A stretch of DNA of 64,000 nt from Luzula sylvatica (Eukaryota; Streptophyta; Magnoliopsida; Poales; Juncaceae): positions 38,500,543 to 38,564,542 of the forward strand of contig OX326961.1 of NCBI GenBank assembly GCA_946800325.1. Reading direction: 5' to 3'. The notes beneath the pieces are model-generated. The model had not been told where the DNA came from. It saw nothing but the letters and a program-made list of their open reading frames with translations, and searched no databases. Both the position numbers and the translations under genes were made by a program. Below, one piece after another: positions 31,601-46,600 of the stretch. How positions within the stretch are numbered: the first letter of the stretch is position 1; the number at the start of each line of letters is the position of its first letter.

Positions 31601-34600
31601 TTTGGTGAAAAGTTACGTAGTAAAACATTCGATCCAAACCATCTCAAAACAAGTTATTCGGACTCCTCATAGCGTTAAAAGTACTGTATGAATCGAAAAA
31701 CAAACTTTCTTAGTGTTTGTAAAATTTGGTGAAAACTTGTGTAGTAAAAGATACGATACAAATGATCTAAAAACACGTTATACGAACTCCTCAAAACGTA
31801 AAGAGATTCCTATGAATCGAATAGAAAACATTCTTAGTGTATGTACAATTTGGTGCAAAATTACGTAGTAAACGATTCGATCCAAACCATCTCAAAAACA
31901 AGTTTTTTGGACTCCTTAGAGAGTTATAAGATTGTTATGAATCGAAAAACAAACTTTCTTAGTGTTTGTAAAATTTGGTGAAAAGTTATGTAGTAAAAGA
32001 TACGATAAAGATGATCTAAAAACACGTTATTTGAACTCCTCAAAACGTAAAATGAATGCTATCAATCGAACAGTAAACTTTCTTAGTGTTTGTACAATTT
32101 GGTGAAAAATTACGTAGTAAAAGATTCGATCCAATCCATCTCAAATACAAGTTATTTGGGCTCCTCAGAGAGTTATAAGATTGTTATTAATAAAAAAACA
32201 AACGTTCTTAGTGGTTGTAAAATTTGGTGAAAAGATACATAATGAAAAATACGACACAAAAGATCTAAAAACACATTATTTGAACTCCCGAAAACGTAAA
32301 AAGATTGCTATGAATTGAATAGAAAAATTTCTGAGTGTTTGAATTTGGTGAAAAATTACGTAGTAAAACATTCGATCCAAACCATCTCGAAACACGTTAT
32401 TTGGAATCCTCATAGCGTTAAAAGAATGGTATGAATCGAAAAACAAACTTTTGAATTGTTTGTTAAATTTGGTGAAAAGTTATGTAGTAAAACATACGAT
32501 AAAAATGATCTAAAATCAAGTTATTTGAACTCCTCAAAACGTAAAAAGTTTGCTAAGAATCGAATAGAAAACTTTCTTAGTGTTTGTGAAATTTGGTGAA
32601 AAGTCATGTAGTAAAATATTCGATCCAAACCATTTAAAAACACGTTATTTGGTCTCCTCATAGCGTTAAAAGAATTGTATGAATAAAAAAAACAAACTTT
32701 CTTAGTGTTTATAAAATTTGGTGAAAAGTTACGTTGTGAAAGATACGATACAAACGATCTAAAAATACGTTCTTTGAACTCCTCAAAACGTAAAAAGATT
32801 GCTTTGAATCGAATAGAAAACTTTCTAAGTGTTTCTAAAATTTGGTGAAAAGTTACATAGTAAAACATTCGATCCAAACCATCTCAAAACACGTTATTTG
32901 GAATCCTCATTGCGTTAAAAGAATGGTTTGAATCGAAAAACAAACTTTCTTAGGGTTTGGTAAATTTGGTGAAAAGTTATATAGTAAAACATACGACACA
33001 AATGATCTAAAAACAAGTTATTAGAACTCCTCAAATTATACAAAGATTGTTATGATTCGAATAGAAAACTTTCTTAGTGTTTGTGAAATTGTGTGAAGAG
33101 TTACATAGTAAAACATTCGATCCAAACGATCTCAAAACACGTTATTTGGACTCCTCATTGCGTTAAAAGAATTGTATGAATCGAAAAACAAACTTTCTAA
33201 GTGTTTGTAAAATTTGGTGAAAAGTTACGTAGTGAAAGATACGATACAAACGATCTAAAAACACGTTATTTGAACTCCTCAAAATGTAAAAAGATTGCTA
33301 TGAATTGAATATAAAACTTTCTTAGTGTTTGTGCAATTTGGTGAAAAGTTACGTAGTAAAATATTCGATCCAAACCATCTCAAAACAAGTTATTCGGAAT
33401 CCTCATAACGTTAAAAGTATTGTATGAATCGAAAAACAAACTTTCTTAGTGTTTGTAAAATTTGGTGCAAACTTATGTAGTAAAAGATACGATACAAATG
33501 ATCTAAAAACACGTTATTTGAACTCCTCAAAACGTAACGAGATTCGTATGAATCGAACAGAAAACTTTCTTAGTGTATGTACAATTTGGTGCAAAATTAC
33601 GTAGTAAGCGATTCGATCCAAACCATCTCAAAAATAAGTTTTTTTGGGCTCCATAGAGAGTCATAAGATTGTAATGAAGCGAAAAACAAAATTTCTTAGT
33701 GTTTGTAAAATTTGGTGAAAAGTTTCGTAGTGAAATATACGATACAAACGATATAAAAACACGTTATTTGAACCCCACAAAATGTAAAAAGATTGCTATG
33801 AATCGCATAGAAAACTTTCTTAGTGTTTGTACAATTTGGTGAAAAGTTACGTAGTAAAACATTCGATGCAAACCATCTCAAAACAAGTTATTCGGACTCC
33901 TCATAGCGTTAAAAGTACTGTATGAATCAAAAAACAAACTTTCTTAGTGTTTGTAAAATTTGGTGAAAACTTTTGTAGTAAAAGATACGATACAAATGAT
34001 CTAAAAACACGTTATACGAACTCCTCAAAACGTAAAGAGATTCCTATGAATCGAATAGAAAACATTCTTAGTGTATGTACAATTTGGTGCAAAATTACGT
34101 AGTAAACGATTCGATCCAAACCATCTCAAAAACAAGTTTTTTGGACTCCTTAGAGAGTTATAAGATTGTTATGAATCGAAAAACAAACTTTCTTAGTGTT
34201 TGTAAAATTTGTTGAAAAGTTACGCAGTGAAAGATATGATACAAATGATCTAAAAACACTTTATTTTAACTTCTCAAAAAGTAAAAAGATTGTTATGAAT
34301 CGAATAGAGAACTTTCTTAGTGTTTGCACAATATGGTGAAAAGTTACATAGTAAAACATTCGATCGAAACCATCTCCAAAGACGTTATTTGGACTCCTTA
34401 TAGCGTTAAAAGAATAGAATGAATCGAAAAACATACTTTCTTAGTGTTTGTTAAATTTGGTGAAAAGTTATGTAGTAAAAGATACGATAAAGATGATCTA
34501 AAAACACGTTATTTGAACTCCTCAAAACGTAAAAAGAATGCTATCAATCGAACAGTAAACTTTCTTAGTGTTTGTACAATTTGGTGAAAAATTACGTAGT

Positions 34601-37600
34601 AAAAGATTCGATCCAATCCATCTCAAATACAAGTTATTTGGGCTCCTAAGAGAGTTATAAGATTGTTATTAATAAAAAAACAAACGTTCTTAGTGGTTGT
34701 AAAATTTGGTGAAAAGATACGTAATGAAAGATACGACACAAACGATCTAAAAACACATTATTTGAACTCCAGAAAACGTAAAAAGTACTGTATGAATCAA
34801 AAAACAAAATTTCTTAATGTTTGTAAAATTTGGTGAAAACTTTTGTAGTAAAAGATAGGATACAAATGATCTAAAAACACGTTATATAAACTCCTCAAAA
34901 CGTAAAGAGATTCCTATGAATCGAATAGAAAACATTCTTAGTGTATGTACAATTTGGTGCAAAATTACGTAGTAAACGATTCGATCCAAACCATCTCAAA
35001 AACAAGTTTTTTGGACTCCTTAGAGAGTTATAAGATTGTTATGAATCGAAAAACAAACTTTCTTAGTGTTTGTAAAATTTGTTGAAAAGTTACGCAGTGA
35101 AAGATATGATACAAATGATCTAAAAACACTTTATTTTAACTTCTCAAAAAGTAAAAAGATTGCTATGAATCAAATAGAGAACTTTCTTAGTGTTTGTACA
35201 ATATGGTGAAAAGTTACATACTAAAACATTCGATCGAAACCATCTCCAAAGACGTTATTTGGACTCCTTATAGCGTTAAAAGAATAGAATGAATCGAAAA
35301 ACATACTTTCTTAGTGTTTGTTAAATTTGGTGATAAGTTATGTAGTAAAAGATACGATAAAGATGATCTAAAAACACGTTATTTGAACTCCTCAAAACGT
35401 AAAAAGAATGGTATCAATCGAACAGTAAACTTTCTTAGTGTTTGTACAATTTGGTGAAAAATTACGTAGTAAAAGATTCGATCCAATCCATCTCAAATAC
35501 AAGTTATTTGGGCTCCTAAGAGAGTTATAAGATTGTTATTAATAAAAAAAACAAACGTTCTTAGTGGTTGTAAAATTTGGTGAAAAGATACGTAATGAAA
35601 GATACGACACAAACGATCTAAAAACACATTATTTGAACTCCTGAAAACGTAAAAAGATTGCTATGAATCGAATAGGAAACTTTCTTAGTGTTTGTACAAT
35701 TTGGTGAAAAAATAACGTAGTAAAACATTCGATCCAAACCATCTCGAAACACGTTATTTGGAATCCTCATAGCGTTAAAAGAATGGTACGAATCGAAAAA
35801 CAAACTTTTGTATTGTTTGTTAAATTTGGTGAAAAGTTATGTAGTAAAACATACGATAAAAATGATCTAAAATCAAGTTATTTGAACTCCTCAAAACGTA
35901 AAAAGTTTGCTATGAATCAAATAGAAAACTTTCTTAGTGTTTGTGAAATTTGGTGAAATGTTATGTAGTAAAACATTCGATCCAAACCATCTCAAAACCA
36001 CGTTATTTGGACTCCTCATAGCGTTAAAAGAATTGTACGAATCGAAAAACAAACTTTCTTAGTGGCTGTAAAATTTAGTGGAAAGTTACGTTGTGAAAGA
36101 TATGATACAAACGATCCAAAAACACGTTATTTGAACTCCTCAGAATGTAAAAAGATTGCTATGAATCGGATAAAAAACATTCTTAGTGTTTGTACAATTT
36201 GGTGAAAAAATACGTAGTGAAACATTCGATCCAAACTATCTCAAAACACGTTATTTGGAATCCTCATAGCGTTAAAAGAATGGTATGAATCGAAAAATAA
36301 ACTTTCTTATTGTTTGTTAAATTTGGTGAAAAGTTATGTAGTAAAACATACGATACAAATGATCTAAAATCAAGTTAGTTGAACTCTTCAAAACGTAAAA
36401 AGATTGCTATGAATCGAATAGAAAATTTCTTAGCGTTTGTGAAATTTGGTGAAAAGTTACGTAGTAAAACATTCGATCCATACCATCTCAAAACAAGTTA
36501 TTCGGACTGCTCATAGCGTTAAAAGTATTGTATGAATCGAAAAACAAACTTTCTTAGTGTTTGTAAAATTTGGTGAAAACTTTTGTAGTAAAACATACGA
36601 TACAAACGATCTAAAAACACGTTCTTTGAACTCCTCAAAACGTAAAAAGATTGCTTTGAATTGAATAGAAAACTTTCTAAGTGTTTCTACAATTTGGTGA
36701 AAAGTTACATAGTAAAACATTCGATCAAAACCATCTCAAAACACGTTATTTGGAATCCTCATAGCGTTAAAAGAATGGTTTGAATCGAAAAACAAACTTT
36801 CTTAGTGTTTGCTAAATTTGGTGAAAAGTTATATAGTAAAACATACGATACAATTGATCTAAAAACAAGTTATTAGAACTCATCAAAACATAAAAAGATT
36901 GTTATGATTCGAATAGAAAACTTTCTTAGTGTTTGTGAAATTATGTGAAAAGTTACATAGTAAAACATTCGATCCAAACGATCACAAAACACGTTATTTG
37001 GACTCCTCATTGCGTTAAAAGAATTGTATGAATCGAAAAACAAACTCTCTTGGTGTTTGTAAAATTTGGTGAAAAGTTAGGTAGTGAAAGATACGATACA
37101 AACGATCTAAAAACACATTATTTGAACTCCTCAACATGTAAAAAGATTGCTATGAATCGAATAGAAAACTTTCTTAGTGTTTGTACAATTTGGTGAAAAG
37201 TTACGTAGTAAAACATTCGATCCAAACCATATCAAAACAAGTTATTCGGACTGCTCATAGCGTTAAAAGTATTGTATGAATCGAAAAACAAACTTTCTTA
37301 GTGTTTGTAAAATTTGGTGAAAACTTTTGTAGTAAAAGATACGATACAAATGATCTAAAGACACATTATATGAACTCCTCATAACGTAAAGAGATTCCTA
37401 TGAATCGAATAGAAAACTTTCTTAGTGTATGTACAATTTGGTGCAAAATTACGTAGTAAACAATTCGATCCAGACCATCTCAAAAACAAGTTTTTTGGGC
37501 TCCTTAGAGAGTTATAAGATTGTTATGAATCGAAAAAAAAACTTTCTTAGTGTTTGTAAGATTTGTTGAAAAGTTACGCAGTGAAAGATATGATACAAAT

Positions 37601-40600
37601 GATCTAAAAACACTTTATTTTAACTCCTCGAAAAGTAAAAATATTGCTATGAATCGAATAGAGAACTTTCTTAGTGTTTGTACAATATGGTGAAAATTTA
37701 CGTAGTAAAACATTCCATCGAAACCATCTCGAAACACGTTATTTGGACTCCTTATAGCGTTAAAAGAATAGAATGAATCGAAAAACAAACTTTCTTAGTG
37801 TTTGTTAAATTTGGTGATAAGTTACGTAGAAAAAGATACGATACAAATGATCTAAAAACAAGTTATTTGAACTCCTCAAAACGTAAAAAGATTGCTATGA
37901 ATCGAATAGAAAACTTTCTTAGTGTTTGCACAATTTGGTGAAAAGTTACGTAGTAAAACATTCGATCCAAACCATTTCAAAACACGTTATTTGAACTCCT
38001 CATTGCGTTAAAAGAATTGTATGAATCGACAAACAAAGTTTCTTAGTGTTTGTAAAATTTGGTGAAAAGTTATGTAGTAAAAGATACGATAAAGATGATC
38101 TAAAAACACGTTATATGAACTCCTCAAAACGTAAAAAGATTGCTATGAATCGAACAGAAAACTTTCTTATTGTTTGTACAATTTGGTGCAAAATTACGTA
38201 GTAAAAGATTCGATCCAATCCGTCTCAAATACAAGTTATTTGGGCTCCTAAGAGAGTTATAAGATTGTTATTAATAAAAAAAACAAACGTTTTTAGTGTT
38301 TGTAAAATTTGGTGAAAAGATACGTAATGAAAGATACGGCACAAACGATCTAAAAACACATTATTTGAAGTCCTTAAAATGTAAAAAGATTCCTATGAAT
38401 CGAATAGAAAACTTTCTTAGTGTTTGTACAATTCGGTGAAAAGTTACGTAGTAAAACATTCGATCCAAACCATCTCAATACACGTTATTTGGAATCATCA
38501 TAGCGTTAAAAGAATGGTATGAATCGAAAAACAAACTTTTGTATTGTTTGTTAAATTTGGTGAAAAGTTATGTAGTAAACCATACGATAAAAATGATCTA
38601 AAATCAAGTTATTTGAACTCCTCAAAACGTAAAAAGTTTGCTATGAATCGAATAGAAAACTTTCTTAGTGTTTGTGAAATTTGGTGAAAAGTTATGTAGT
38701 AAAACATTCGATCCAAACCATCTCAAAACACGTTATTTGGACTCCTCATTGCGTTAAAAGAATTGTATGAATCGAAAAACAAACTTTCTTAGTGGCTGTA
38801 AAATTTGGTGAAAAGTTACGTTGTGAAAGATACGATACAAACGATCTAAAAACACGTTATTTGAACTCCTCAAAATGTAAAAAGATTGCTATGAATCGAA
38901 TAGAAAACTTTCTTAGTGTTTGTACAATTTGGTGAAAAAATAACGTAGTAAAACATTCGATCCAAACCATCTTAAAACACGTTATTTGGAATCCTCATAG
39001 CGTTAAAAGAATGGTATGAATCGAAAAACAAACTTTCTTATTGTTTGTTAAATTTGGTGAAAAGTTATGTAGTAAAACATACGATAAAAATGATCTAAAA
39101 TCAAATTAGTTGAACTCTTCAAAACGTAAAAAGATTGCTATGAATCGAATAGAAAATTTCTTAGCGTTTCTGAAATTTGGTGAAAAGTTATGTAGTAAAA
39201 CATTCGATCCAAACCATCTCAAAACACGTTCTTTGGACTCCCCATAGCGTTAAAAGAATTGTATGAATAAAAAAATAAACTTTCTTAGTGTTTGTAAAAT
39301 TTGGTGAAAAATTACGTAGTGAAAGATACGATACAAATGATCTAAAAACACGTTCTTTGAACTCCTCAAAACGTAAAAAGATTGCTTTGAATCGAATAGA
39401 AAACTTTCTAAGTGTTACTACAATTTGGTGAAAAGTTACTTAATAAAACATTCGATCCAAACCATCTTAAAACACGTTATTTGGAATCCTCATAGCGTTA
39501 AAAGAATGGTATGAATCGAAAAACATACTTTCTTATTGTTTGTTAAATTTGGTGAAAAGTTATGTAGTAAAACATACGATAAAAATGATCTAAAATCAAG
39601 TTAGTTGAACTCTTCAAAACGTAAAAAGATTGCTATGAATCGAATAGAAAATTTCTTAGCGTTTGTGAAATTTGGTGAAAAGTTATGTAGTAAAACATTC
39701 GATCCAAACCATCTCAAAACACGTTATTTGGACTCCCCATAGCGTTAAAAGAATTGTATGAATAAAAAAACAAACTTTCTAAGTGTTTATAATATTTGGT
39801 GAAAACTTACGTAGTGAAAGATACGATACAAACGATCTAAAAACACGTTATTTGAACTCCTCAAAATGTAAAAAGATTGCTATGAATCGAACAAAAAACT
39901 TTCTTAGTGTTTGTACAATTTGGTGAAAAGTTACGTAGTAAAATATTCGATCCAAACCATCTCAAAACAAGTTATTTGGACTCCCCATATCCTTAAAAGA
40001 ATCGTGTGAATCAAAAACAAACTTTCTTTGTGTTTGTAAAATTTGGTGAAAAGTTATGTAGTAAAAGATACAATACAAATGATCTAAAAACACGTTATAT
40101 GAACTCCTCAAAACGTAAAAAGATTGCTATGAATCGAACAGAAAACTTTCTTATTGTTTGTACAATTTGGTGCAAAATTACGTAGTAAAATATTCGATCC
40201 AAACCGTCTCAAAAACAAGTTATTTGGGCTCCTCAGAGAGTTATAAGATTGTTATGAATAAAAAAATACGTTCTTAGTGTTTGTAAAATTTGGTGCAAAG
40301 ATACGTATTGAAAGATACGAGACAAACGATCTCTAAAACGTTATTTGAACTCCTCAAAATGTAAAAAGATTGTTATGAATCGAATAGAAAACTTTCCTAG
40401 TGTTTGTACAATTTGGTGAAAAGTTACGTAGTAAAACATTCGATCCAAACCATCTCAAAACAAGTTATTTGGACTCCTCATAGCGTTAAAAGAATTGTAT
40501 GAATCGAAAAACAAACTTTCTTAGTGTTTGTAAAATTTGTTGAAAACTTATGTAGTAAAAGATACGATACAAATGATATAAAAACACGTTATTTGAACTC

Positions 40601-43600
40601 CTCAAAACGTAAAGAGATTGCTAAGAATCGAATAGAAAACTTTCATAGTGTATGTACAATTTGGTGCTAAATTACGAAGTAAACGATTCGATCCAAACCA
40701 TTTCAAAAACAAGTTATTTGGGTTCCTTAGAGATTTATAATATTGTTATGAATTGAAAAACAAACTTTCTTAGTGTTTGTAAAATTTGTTGAAAAGTTAC
40801 GTAGTCAAAGATACGATACAAATGATCTAAAAATACTTTATTTGAACTCCTCAAAAGTAAAAATATTGCTATGAATCGAATAGAGATCTTTCTTAGTGTT
40901 TGTACAATTTGGTGAAAAGTTACGTTGTAAAACATTCGATCGAAACCATCTCAAATCACGTTATTTGGACTCCTTATAGCGTTAAAAGAATGGTATGAAT
41001 CGAAAAACAAATTTTCTTAGTGTTTGTTAAATTTGGTGAAAAGTTATGTTGTAAAAGATATGATACAAATGATCTAAAAACAAGTTATTTGAACTCCTCA
41101 AAACGTAAAAAGATTGCTATGAATCGAATAGAAAACTTTCTTAGTGTTTGCACAATTTGGTGAAATGTTATGTAGTAAAACATTCGATCCAAACCATCTC
41201 AAAACACGTTATTTGGACTCCTCATAGCGTTAAAAGAATTGTATGAATCGAAAAACAAACTTTCTTAGTGTTTGTAAAATTTGGTGAAAAGTTATGTAGT
41301 AAAAGATACAATAAAGATGATATAAAAACACGTTATTTCAATTCCTCAAAACGTAAAAAGAATGCTATGAATCGAACAATAAACTTTCTTAGTGTTTCTA
41401 CAATTTGGTGCAAAATTACGTAGTAAAATATTCGATCCAATCCATCTCATAAACAAGTCATTTGGGCTCCTCAGAGAGTTATTAGATTGTTATTAATGAA
41501 AAAATAAACGTTCTTAGTGTTTGTAAAATTTGGTGAAAAGATACGATGCAAACGATCTAAAAACACGTTATTTGAACTCCTCAAAACGTAAAAATATTGC
41601 TTTGAATCGAATAGAAGCTTTCTAAGTGTTTGTACCATTTTGTGCAAAATTACGTACTAAATGATTCGATCCAAACCATCTCAAAAACAAGTTATTTGGG
41701 CTCCTCAGAGAGTTATAAGATTGTTATGAATCAAAAAACAATCTTTCTTAGTGTTTGTATAATTTGGTGAAAAGTTACGTAGTGAAAGATACGATACAAT
41801 CGATTTAAAAACACGTTATTTGTACTCCTCAAAATGTAAAAAGATTGATATGAATCGAATAGAAAACTTTCCTAGTGTTTGTACAATTTGGTGAAAAGTT
41901 ACGTAATAAAATATTCGATCCAAACCATCTCAAAACAAGTTATTTGGACTCCTCGTAGCGTTAAAAGAATTGTATGAATCGAAAAACAAACTTTCTTAGT
42001 GTTTGTAAAATTTGGTGAAAAATTATGTAGTAAAAGATACGATACAAATGATATAAAAACACGTTATTTGAACTCCTCAAAACGTAAAGAGATTGCTAAG
42101 AATCGAATAGAAAACTTTCTTAGTGTATGTACAATTTGGTGCAAAAATACGTAGTAAACGATTCGAACCAAACCATTTCAAAAAAAAGTTATTTGGGCTC
42201 CTTATAGAGTTATAAGATTGTTATGAATCGAAAAGCAAACTTTCTTAGTGTTTGTAAAATTTGTTGAAAAGTTACGTAGTTAATGATACGATACAAATGA
42301 TCTAAAAATACTTTATTTGAACTCCTCAAAAGTAAAAATATTGCTATGAATCGAATAGAGATCTTTCTTAGTGTTTGTACAATTTGGTGAAAAGTTACGT
42401 TGTAAAACATTCGATCGAAACCATCTCAAAACACGTTATTTGGACTCCTTATAGCGCTAAAAGAATGGTATGAATCGAAAAACAAACTTTCTTAGTGTTT
42501 ATAAAATTTGGTGAAAACTTACATAGAGAAAGATGCGATACAAACGATCTAAAAACACGTTATTTGAACTCCTCAAAATGTAAAAAGATTGCTATGAATC
42601 GAACAGAAAACTTTCTTAGTGTTTGTACAATTTGGTGAAAAGTTACGTAGTAAAATATTCGATCCAAACCATCTCAAAACAAGTTATTTGGACTCCCCAT
42701 AACCTTAAAAGAATTGTGTGGATCAAAAACAAACTTTCTTTGTGTTTGTAAAATTTGGTGAAAAGTTATGTAGTAAAAGATACAATACAAATGATCTAAA
42801 AACACGTTATTTGAACTCCTCAAAACGTAAAAAGATTGCTATGAATCGAAGAGAAAACTTTCTTAGTGTTTGTACAATTTGGTGCAAAATTACGTAGTAA
42901 AAGATTCGATCCTAACCGTCTCAAAAACAAGTTATTTGGGCTCCTCAGAGAGTTATAAGATTGTTATGAATAAAAAAATACGTTCTTAGTGTATGTAAAA
43001 TTTGGTGCAAAGATACGTAATGAAAGATACGACACAAACGATCTGAAAAACGTTATTTGAACTCCTCAAAATGTAAAAAGATTGCTATGAATCGAATAGA
43101 AAACTTTCTCAGTGTTTGCACAATTTGGTGACAAGTTACGTAGTGAAAGATACGATACAAGCGATCCAAAAACACGTTATTTGAACTCCTCAACCCGTAA
43201 AAAATTGGTATGAATTGAATATTAAACTTTCAGAATGTTTGTACAATTTGGTAAAAAATTACGTAGTAAAACTTTCGATCCAAACCATCTCAAAAACGTT
43301 ATTTGGAATCCTCATAGCGTTAAAAGAATGGTATGAATCGAAAAACAAACTTTCTTATTGTTTGTTAAATTTGATGAAAAGTTATGTAGTAAAACATACG
43401 ATAAAAATGATCTAAAATCAAGTTATTTGAACTCCTCAAAACGTAAAAAGATTGCTATGAATCGAATAGAAAACTTTCTTAGTGTTTGTGAAATTTGGTG
43501 AAAAGTAATGTAGTAAAACATTCGATCCAAACCATCTCAAAACAAGTTATTTGGACTCCTAATAGCGTTAAAAGAATTGTATGAATCGAAAAATAAAATT

Positions 43601-46600
43601 TCTTAGTGTTTGTAAAATTTGGTGAAAACTTATGTAGTAAAAAATACGATACAAATGATCTAAAAACACGTTATTTGAAGTCCTCAAAACTTAAAGAGAT
43701 TCCTATGAATCGAATAGAAAACTTTCTTAGTGTATGTACAATTTGGTGCAAAATTACGTAGTAAACGATTCGATCCAAACCATCTCAAAAACAAGTTATT
43801 TGGGCTACTTAGAGAGTTATAAGATTATTATGAATCGAAAAACAAACTTTCTTAGTGTTTGTAAAATTTGTTGAAAAGTTACGTAGTGAAAGATATGATA
43901 CAAATGATCTAAAAAAACTTTATTTGAACTCCTCAAAAAGTAAAAAGATTGCTATGAATCGAATAGTGAACTTTCTTAGTGTTTGTTAAATTTGGTGAAA
44001 AGTTATGTAGTAAAAGATATGATACAAACGATCTAAAAACAAGTTATTTAAACTCCACAAAACATAAATAGATTGCTATGAATCGAATAGAAAACTTTCT
44101 TACTGTTTGCGCAATTTGTTGATAAGTTACGTAGTAAAACATTCGATCCAAACCATCTCAAAACATGTTATTTGGACTCCTCATAGCAGTAAAAGAATTG
44201 TATGAATCGAAAAACAATATTTCTTAGTATTTGTAAAATTTGGTGAAAAGTTATGTAGTAAAAGATACGATAAAGATGATCTAAAAACACGTTATTTGAA
44301 CTACTCAAAACGTAAAAAGAATGCTATGAATCGAACAATAAACTTTCGTAGTGTTTGTACAATTTGGTGCAAAATTACGTAGTAAATGATTCGATCCAAT
44401 CCATCTCAAAAACAAGTTATTTGGGCTCCTCAGAGAGTTATAAGATTGTTATGAATCAATAAACAAACGTTCTTGGTGTTTGTAAAATTTGGTGAAAAGA
44501 TACATAGTGAAAGATACGACACAAACGATCTAAAAAAAACGTTATTTGAACTCCTCAAAATTAAAAAAAAAAAAGATTGCTATGAATCAAATAGAAAACT
44601 TTCTCAGTGTTTGTACAATTTGGTGGAAAGTAACGTAGTGAAAGATACGAAACAAACGATCCAAAAACACGTTATTTGAACACCTCAAAACTTAAAAAGA
44701 TTGCTATGAATTGAATAGAAAATTTCTGTGTGTTTGTACAATTTGGTGAAAAATTACGTAGTAAAACATTCGATCCAAACCATCTCGAAACGCGTTATTT
44801 GGAATCCTCATCGCGTTAAAAGAATGATATGAATCGAAAAACAAACTTTCTTATTGTTTATTAAATTTGGTGAAAAGTTATGTAGTAAAACATACAATAA
44901 AAATGATCTAAATTCAAGTTATTTGAACTCCTCAAAACGTAAAAAGATTGCTATGAATCGAATACAAAACTTTCTTAGTGTTTGTGAAATTTGGTGAAAA
45001 GTTATGTAGTAAAACATTCGATCCAAACCATCTCAAAACACGTTATTTGGACTCCTCATAGCGTTTAAAGAATTGTATGAATCGAAAAACAAACTTTCTC
45101 AGTGTTTGTAAAATTTGATGAAAATTACGTAGCGATAGGTACGATACAAACGATCTAAAAACACGTTATTTGAACTCCGCAAAATGTAAAAAGATTGCTA
45201 TGAATCGAATAGAAAACTTTCTTAGTGTTTGTACAATTTGGTGGAAAGTTACGTAGTAAAACATTCGATCCATACCATCTCAAAACAAGTTATTCGGACT
45301 CCTCGTAGCGTTAAAAGTATTGTATGAATCGAAAAACAAACTTTCTTAGTGTTTGTAAAATTTGGTGAAAACTTTTGTAGTAAAACATACGATACAAATG
45401 ATCTAAAAACACGTGATTTGAACTCCTCAAAACGTAAATAGATTCCTATGAATCGAATAGAAAACTTTCTTAGTGTATGTACAATTTGGTGCAAATTACG
45501 TAGTAGACGATTCGATCCAAACCATCTCAAAAACAAGTTTTTTGGGTTCCTTAGTGAGTTATAAGATTGTTATGAATCGAAAAACAAACTTTCTTAGTGT
45601 TTGTAAAATTTGTTGAAAAGTTACGCAGTAAAAGATACGATATAAAATGATCTAAAAACACTTTATTTGAACTCCTCAAAAAGTAAAAAGATTGCTATGA
45701 ATCGAATAGAGATCTTTCTTAGTGTTTGTACAATTTGGTGAAAAGTTACGTAGTAAAACATTCGATCGAAACCATCTCAAAACACGTTATTTGGACTCCT
45801 TATAGAGTTAAAAGAATGGTATGAATGGAAAAATAAACTTTCTTAGTGTTTGTTAAATTTGGTGAAAAGTTATATAGTAAAACATACGATACAAATGATC
45901 TAAAAACAAGTTATTAGAACTCCTCAAAACATAAAAAGATTGCTGTGATTCGAATATAAAAACTTTCTTAGTGTTTGCACAATTTGGTGAAACGTTACGT
46001 AGTAAAACATTCGATCCAAACCATCTCAAAACACGTTATTTGTACTCGTCATAGCGTTACAAAAATTTTAAGAATCGAAAAACAAACTTTTTTAGTGTTT
46101 GTAAAATTTGGTGCAAAGTTATGTAGTAAAAGATACGATACAAATAATCTAAAAACACGTTATTTGAACTCCTCAAAAAGTAAAAAGATTGCTATGAATC
46201 TAACAGAAAACTTTCTTAGTGTTTGTACAATTTGGTGCAAAATTACGTAGTAAATGATTCGATCCAAACCATCTCAAAAACAAGTTATTTGGGCTCCTCA
46301 TAGACTTAAAAGAACTGAATGATTGAAAAACAAACTTTCTTAGTGTTCGTAAATTTTGGTGAAGACTTATGTAGTAAAAGATACGATACAAATGATCAAA
46401 AAAACACGTTATTTGAACTCCTCAAAACGTAAAGAGATTGCTATGAATCGAATTGAAAACTTTCTTGGTTTTTGTACAATTTGGTGCAAAATTACATAGT
46501 AAAAGATTGATCCAAACCATCTCAAAGACAAGTTATTTGGGCTCATCAGAGAGTTATAAGATTGTTATTAATTGTGAAATACAAACTTTCTTAGTGTTTG